Shown: piece after piece, positions 6,741-10,838 of the stretch
How the letters are laid out: each line of letters begins with the position of its first letter
How positions within the stretch are numbered: position 1 is the stretch's first letter
NCBI GenBank assembly: GCA_013043915.1
Contig: JABEVH010000305.1
Coordinates: 1 to 10,838, forward strand
Direction of reading: 5' to 3'
Source of the DNA: Pseudomonadales bacterium
GTDB taxonomy: Bacteria > Pseudomonadota > Gammaproteobacteria > Pseudomonadales > Moraxellaceae
Length of the DNA: 10,838 bases
The notes under the pieces: generated by a model
The model's database searches: none
Told to the model about the DNA's origin: nothing
What the model saw: the letters and a program-made list of their open reading frames with translations, nothing else
Position numbers and translations under genes: made by a program

Positions 6741-7913
6741 TCAATGACACCAACTCAGCGGATCGATAGGGTGCCCCTGGCGACGCATTTCAAAATAAAC
6801 CCCGGGCAAGTTGGCATCCCCGGTATCTCCTGATTCTGCAATAGTTTGAGCCGCCTTGATCGTATCGCCAACCTTCCCCAATAAACTACGGTTCTGACCA
6901 TACAGACTCATCAACCCATGGCCATGATCGAGGATAATCAACCAACCAAACCCACGAACATAGCCAGCATACACCACTTGGCCCGTAGCCACGGCATGCA
7001 CCGGCATACCCGCCCCCATGGCAATAACCACTCCATTCCACTGCAAGCCTCCCACCCTAGGGGCTTTGAAATGGTTACGCACTTCACCTATAACAGGCAA
7101 GGGACAGTCTGTATGAGTATTCTGCGAAATATCCGGAGAGGCTGCATCCTCGCCCCCGGGCGAGGATGCATGGGGATGAGGCACCGCCACAGGATGACTC
7201 ATCAGTTGCTGCAAAACCTGTCCCAAGGCTGCTTCACTGGACTGTAAACGGGACAACTTCTGATCTTCTGTCAGGCTCTGCCCTCGTAGGGCATGGAGAG
7301 CAATTTGACGCAGATTACGTGCATGGGCCAGCTCCTGACGCCTTGACATCAAAGCCAAGTGTAGCGGCTGCAACGCACTCCATTGCGCCTCATAACGCTG
7401 CTGCGTTGCTTGCATATCAGCCACCGTCACGCGCAGCTGTTCCAGCTGCCGTGTCCGATCTTCCGCCAGCACGCGAAAATCATGCAGCATTCTGGCCAAT
7501 TTGGAAGGCTGCTGTTGATTTAGCAGCATCTGGAAATAATCATGTCGTCCTGCCTGCCAGATCAAGCGATCATCCCGCATCAACACCTGACTTTGTCTTG
7601 AATAATCATCCACCAAGGCATCATGCTGGGCGCGCAAAGCCGTGATCTGTCGCTCCAGTTCATGAGCATGTATATCCAGATCAGCCAACTGCCTGACCAG
7701 AGCACCAATCTCCTGCTCTGCCTGTGCTTGCTGCTGTTGCATGGACTGTTGTTCAGCCAGGGTCAGCTGATGATGCTTTTTAACCGCATCGATTTGATGT
7801 TGCAAATGTTGAATACGAGAACGGACGCTGCGTGGGTTTTGCAACTCGCGGGCAAAAACTGACTGCATGAGGCAAAGGAGCAGTCCAATGCAGCCTATCT
7901 GCCACATGGCCAT
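6741..7913 (-). CDS. envC: EnvC-like murein hydrolase activator (degenerate M23/LytM)
   Basis: EnvC proteins sit in the periplasm at the division site and switch on AmiA/AmiB-type amidases. The 390-residue protein has a signal peptide (cleavage likely after SVFA, residue 21), a long Gln-rich coiled coil at about 29-220, a Pro/Ser/Gly linker at about 240-270, and a LytM domain at about 272-388 (VHAVATGQVVYAGYVRGFGW, MSLYGQN, VYFEMRRQG, near the end). The zinc ligands of active M23 peptidases are missing: the HxxxD segment reads QWNGV (291-295) and the last histidine position reads YGQN (338-341). An activator rather than an enzyme is therefore expected, as in E. coli EnvC. The ATG at 7913 directly follows the gpmI stop (TGAATG), with no clear Shine-Dalgarno, implying coupling; an ATG at 7907 is the alternative. 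The linker contains a long DNA palindrome, listed separately. Confidence 0.9.
   Translation of the reverse strand: MAMWQIGCIGLLLCLMQSVFARELQNPRSVRSRIQHLQHQIDAVKKHHQLTLAEQQSMQQQQAQAEQEIGALVRQLADLDIHAHELERQITALRAQHDALVDDYSRQSQVLMRDDRLIWQAGRHDYFQMLLNQQQPSKLARMLHDFRVLAEDRTRQLEQLRVTVADMQATQQRYEAQWSALQPLHLALMSRRQELAHARNLRQIALHALRGQSLTEDQKLSRLQSSEAALGQVLQQLMSHPVAVPHPHASSPGGEDAASPDISQNTHTDCPLPVIGEVRNHFKAPRVGGLQWNGVVIAMGAGMPVHAVATGQVVYAGYVRGFGWLIILDHGHGLMSLYGQNRSLLGKVGDTIKAAQTIAESGDTGDANLPGVYFEMRRQGHPIDPLSWCH
7143..7170. repeat. 28-base near-perfect palindrome inside envC
   Basis: The arms TGCATCCTCGCCC (7143-7155) and GGGCGAGGATGCA (7158-7170) match over all 13 bases, with only CC between them. It is GC-rich and would form a very stable hairpin in either strand. 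It encodes the low-complexity piece HASSPGGEDAA of the EnvC linker, just ahead of the LytM domain, and keeps the frame. No T-run follows it, so it is not a standard terminator. No second copy was noticed in the window. Confidence 0.85.
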
Positions 7914-9461
7914 TCAGAGCAGTTCAATCAGACTATGTCCGGTCATTTCTACCGGCACAGGCAAACCCATAAGATTCAGCAAGGTAGGGGCCACATCGGC
8001 AAGCACACCACCATCCACCATGCGTACATGACGCTCACCCACATAGACAAAGGGCACAGGAAACGTCGTATGTGCAGTTAAGGCCTGACCTGATGACTCA
8101 TCAAACAGGCATTCGACATTGCCATGATCAGCCGTCACCACCATCTCGGCGCCCGTGCGCTTTACTGCCGCTAACAATCGTCCCAAACAGCGATCGACCG
8201 CTTCTACGGCCTTGATGGCTGCCGGCATAATCCCGGTATGTCCAACCTGATCACCGTTGGCATAATTGCAGATAATGGTATGAAATTTTTTACTATCTAT
8301 GGCTTCGACCAACCTGTCGGTGACTTCATACGCAGACATTTCTGGTTTCAGATCAAACGTAGCCACTTTAGGAGACGGGATCAGAATTCTTTCTTCTCCC
8401 GGAAAAGGCGTTTCCCGCCCTCCGTTAAAAAAGAAGGTCACATGCGCGTATTTTTCCGTCTCAGCTATACGCAGCTGATTGAGCCCCTGTTGCGACAAGT
8501 ACTCTCCCAACACATTGTGCAGTGGCTGTGCAGGAAAGGCTACGGGTGCCACAATATCATCCGCATATTCAGTCAGTTGAACCAGGGAGGACAAGGCTGG
8601 AACCCTGCCTCGCACCAAGCCAGGAATATCCGACTGCAACAGCGCCCGTGTTAACTGACGTGCACGATCAGCGCGAAAATTCATAAAAATAACAGCATCA
8701 CCATCTTCAATTGGATCAACCTTGCCAGCTTCATTAAGCACGGCTGTCGCCTGGACAAACTCATCGTTTTCTCCCCTGGCGTAAGCCTGCTTCAGGGCAT
8801 CAGCAGCACTCAATGCCTGAAAGACTGCCTGGCCCCGCACAAGGACATCCCAGGCTGGCTGCATTCGAGCACCATTATTGTCCCTATCCATAGCAAAATA
8901 ACGACCACAAAGACTGGCTATGCGACCACATCCCACGCGCTCCAGACACGATTGCATCGATGCCAGATACCCCTCAGCTGAGCGCGGTGGTGTATCGCGA
9001 CCATCAAGAAAAGCGTGTACCAGAATATCTCGCGCTCCCCTGCTCGCTGCCAACTCCACCATAGCCTGAATATGCAACTCATGGCTATGCACCCCACCAT
9101 CGGATAACAAACCCAGCACATGTACACGCCGTCCTGCGGCTATAGCTACATCAACAGCCTGCACCAAGACCGTGTTGCGAGCAAAATCGCCATCAGCAAT
9201 AGCCTTACTAATCCGCGTTAAATCCTGATAGACCACACGCCCAGCACCGAGATTTGTATGACCTACTTCTGAATTTCCCATTTGACCTATGGGTAGCCCC
9301 ACATCCATACCTGAGCCTGAAACCAGGGTATGAGGACAATGGGACCACATGTCACGCCATACCGGTACTTGTGCCTGAGCTATCGCATTAAAACGGGGGT
9401 CTTCCGAATACCCCCAACCGTCCAGTATAACCAATACTACAGGCTTGATACCGGTGCGCAT
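7914..9461 (-). CDS. gpmI: 2,3-bisphosphoglycerate-independent phosphoglycerate mutase
   Basis: This cytoplasmic enzyme interconverts 3- and 2-phosphoglycerate in glycolysis and gluconeogenesis using two manganese ions. From the ATG at 9461 it has 515 residues, normal for the family. The first metal site is seen in VLVILDGWGYSED and the catalytic serine is Ser64 in GQMGNSEVGHTNLGAGR. The substrate residues are present in DGGVHSH, LDGRDTPPRSA, GRYFAMDRD and FMNFRADRARQLTR. The second metal site is seen in NYANGDQVGHTG and TADHGNVE. The stretch after MDRD reads NNGARMQPAW, where most homologues have something like NRWDRVEKAY. An in-frame GTG lies at 9467, but the GGA seven bases before 9461 favours the ATG. 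The stop is immediately followed by the envC start, so the two are probably cotranscribed. Confidence 0.96.
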   Translation of the reverse strand: MRTGIKPVVLVILDGWGYSEDPRFNAIAQAQVPVWRDMWSHCPHTLVSGSGMDVGLPIGQMGNSEVGHTNLGAGRVVYQDLTRISKAIADGDFARNTVLVQAVDVAIAAGRRVHVLGLLSDGGVHSHELHIQAMVELAASRGARDILVHAFLDGRDTPPRSAEGYLASMQSCLERVGCGRIASLCGRYFAMDRDNNGARMQPAWDVLVRGQAVFQALSAADALKQAYARGENDEFVQATAVLNEAGKVDPIEDGDAVIFMNFRADRARQLTRALLQSDIPGLVRGRVPALSSLVQLTEYADDIVAPVAFPAQPLHNVLGEYLSQQGLNQLRIAETEKYAHVTFFFNGGRETPFPGEERILIPSPKVATFDLKPEMSAYEVTDRLVEAIDSKKFHTIICNYANGDQVGHTGIMPAAIKAVEAVDRCLGRLLAAVKRTGAEMVVTADHGNVECLFDESSGQALTAHTTFPVPFVYVGERHVRMVDGGVLADVAPTLLNLMGLPVPVEMTGHSLIELL

Positions 9462-9491
9462 AATCACATCCAGCCAAGTAAAAGGATGAAC

Positions 9492-9500
9492 ATTTTAGCA
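9492..9500 (-). promoter_or_regulatory. Possible extended -10 promoter for gpmI-envC-ctpA
   Basis: TGCTAAAAT (TG-N-TAAAAT) reads leftward in the 52-base gap between the GGDEF gene and gpmI, about 30 bases before the gpmI ATG. The -35 area, which falls on the end of the GGDEF gene, is poor (AACGTA). If it is real, gpmI can be transcribed independently of the upstream cyclase gene. Confidence 0.35.
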
Positions 9501-9513
9501 CATGTCATAGCGC

Positions 9514-10838
9514 TTACGTTGCCTCAGGAACGCTGCATAAGCGGTTACGGCCGGTACGCTTAGCGTTTAGCAACGCCTGATCAGCCCGATCCACAGCTTG
9601 TTCCCAGGTCTCTTCTCCCTGCAACATGGCCAACCCGAGAGAACAGGTGATTTTTATCGGTTCTCCCGAAAAATGAAAGGGACAGACTTCAATCGCCTGC
9701 CTCAATTTTTCTCCGGCGATAGCCGCCTCAGAAATCGATGTTTGCGGTAATATCACCATGAACTCCTCGCCACCGTATCGCGCCAGAAAATCTGTCTGTC
9801 TGACGGAAGACTGTAACGTTTGGGCGACCAGTTTGAGTACCTTGTCGCCTGCCAAATGACCAAAACGATCATTGATGCGCTTAAAAAAGTCAACGTCAAT
9901 CATGATAATGGACAAGGGTGTGGCATAGCGCTTCCAACGCTGGAACTCCAATCGACTTCGGTCCTGCAAAGCCTGGCGGTTTGGGATACCCGTTAATGCA
10001 TCCTGCATGGCACGACGATGCTCGCTACGGACGATTTCACGCAACTTGGAACTTTCTCGTTCCATACGCTTGAGCTTGGCTTCTAGCTCTTGTACTTCTG
10101 TATGCAAACTACGGCCTGATACTTGTATTTGCTCTCGATATGTATCAACCAGCTTCAGTATCCCGGTCACGCGCAATTCGATATCCTGCTTGAGCACCGG
10201 CAAACTACTCGCCTGCACAACATGGGTACGCAACTCTTCAATCTCGCTACGCATGTTGGCATCAAAACGTCCTACCTCTTCATGCGCACGCGATTGCTGC
10301 TCCTGCTGGCCCGCCAAAAAGCGGTAAACATCGACGAGGCGTTGACTGAGTGCCAGCAAAAATGTTTCCGTGTCCTTCGCTCTATGAGCGCTCACGCTTT
10401 GGTGTAAATTCAGCGTAGCTTGAATCAACTCAGGCAGAACCTCCAGTTCATGTTCCTTTTGCCAACGTTGCTGCAATGCTCCTACCGGCTCAGGAAACTC
10501 CATCTGCATTTGTGCCAGCAAGCCCTCAAGTACCCCCGCTATACGGTCACGCAAACCATCATGAGAAGCCGAGGACGCTTGCGAGAAACTAATCGCCGCT
10601 GTCGTTGAGCCCTCAGCATCATTGGCTTCCATTACGGCGACTTGAATCGTCTCTTCACTTGAGGATTCTTCTCCTTTATCCTTGCCTCCAAACAAGCGAC
10701 GCAGCAAGCCAGAGGAAGCCTTGTCCGATTTGGCTCCCTGGGTCTGACTCTGGACCAGGTCTTCAAAAAGACGTAAATACTCCTGCAGCAAATACTGAAA
10801 ATCACCGTCCCCGGAACTGACTTGTTGCAGATAGACAG
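9514..10838 (-). CDS. Diguanylate cyclase (GGDEF), N-terminus outside window
   Basis: This protein makes cyclic di-GMP from two GTP. The frame is open to the right edge with no ATG in it. The first start-like codon, a TTG at 10791, has no good ribosome site, so the gene most likely begins beyond the window; 440 residues are visible. The first part has a charged, Ser/Glu-rich stretch with a Gly/Lys patch (LLRRLFGGKDKGEE), then helices from about 80 to 180 and a long coiled coil up to the GGDEF domain. The GGDEF domain starts at DALTGIPNRQAL. The active site GGEEF is at 9760-9774, and the inhibitory I-site RQTD sits five residues before it, so the enzyme should be active and subject to product inhibition. 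IDVDFFKRINDRFGH is the metal and GTP site. No signal peptide or membrane helix is seen in the visible part. The overall form resembles DgcP-type cytoplasmic cyclases, but that is a weak comparison. Confidence 0.9.
   Translation of the reverse strand, partial: VYLQQVSSGDGDFQYLLQEYLRLFEDLVQSQTQGAKSDKASSGLLRRLFGGKDKGEESSSEETIQVAVMEANDAEGSTTAAISFSQASSASHDGLRDRIAGVLEGLLAQMQMEFPEPVGALQQRWQKEHELEVLPELIQATLNLHQSVSAHRAKDTETFLLALSQRLVDVYRFLAGQQEQQSRAHEEVGRFDANMRSEIEELRTHVVQASSLPVLKQDIELRVTGILKLVDTYREQIQVSGRSLHTEVQELEAKLKRMERESSKLREIVRSEHRRAMQDALTGIPNRQALQDRSRLEFQRWKRYATPLSIIMIDVDFFKRINDRFGHLAGDKVLKLVAQTLQSSVRQTDFLARYGGEEFMVILPQTSISEAAIAGEKLRQAIEVCPFHFSGEPIKITCSLGLAMLQGEETWEQAVDRADQALLNAKRTGRNRLCSVPEAT

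Noticed and set aside
6694..6753. TTG start at 6753 giving a 470-residue CtpA that overlaps envC.
   Set aside because: The extra 20 residues lack a ribosome site and disrupt the lipoprotein signal. The ATG at 6693 has a well placed AGAGGA.
7166..7645. A 159-codon plus-strand frame inside envC.
   Set aside because: It is antisense to a clear coiled-coil and LytM protein, and its product is a low-complexity Ala/Pro-rich sequence without a recognisable domain.

Overview
The window looks like part of a proteobacterial chromosome, most like Gammaproteobacteria or a close relative such as Acidithiobacillia. The grounds are the single-domain HisB in a hisBHAF cluster, the gpmI-envC-ctpA run, and a roughly even base composition. 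I cannot name a genus from the sequence alone. All genes appear intact. I see no transposase, phage gene, CRISPR array, tRNA or rRNA. The window is densely packed: the longest gap between genes is about 116 bases (2480-2595).

Left part, minus strand (1-2479): a small GNAT protein resembling PanM/PanZ is followed 31 bases later by a large membrane sensor. The sensor has a signal peptide, a periplasmic amino-acid-binding-type domain, one membrane helix, PAS and GAF domains, and perhaps the start of a second PAS. It runs off the left edge, so its output domain is not visible.

Centre-left, plus strand (2596-5328): hisB-hisH-hisA-hisF, tightly coupled, with ATGA overlaps at hisB/hisH and hisA/hisF. 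These supply the central steps of histidine biosynthesis. hisI/hisE and hisG/D/C are not here. The divergent gap at 2480-2595 carries TATACT-type -10 elements facing both ways, and these lie in an inverted repeat.

Right part, minus strand (5341-10838): a GGDEF diguanylate cyclase (its N-terminus lies beyond the right edge), then gpmI, an EnvC-like amidase activator and a CtpA-type S41 protease. gpmI stops on the base before the envC start, and ctpA follows 47 bases after envC. The ctpA and hisF stop codons face each other across only 12 bases, with no classical terminator between them. As far as I recall, the convergent gpmI-envC-ctpA / hisBHAF layout also occurs near these genes in Pseudomonas, so the core is probably an old arrangement.

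I do not see a convincing new multi-gene system. The points most worth a second look are a 28-base near-perfect palindrome inside the EnvC linker (7143-7170), a lipobox on the CtpA protease, the inverted repeat between the two divergent operons, a hairpin at the end of hisF at the convergent junction, and the PanM-like protein paired with a sensor beside the his genes.
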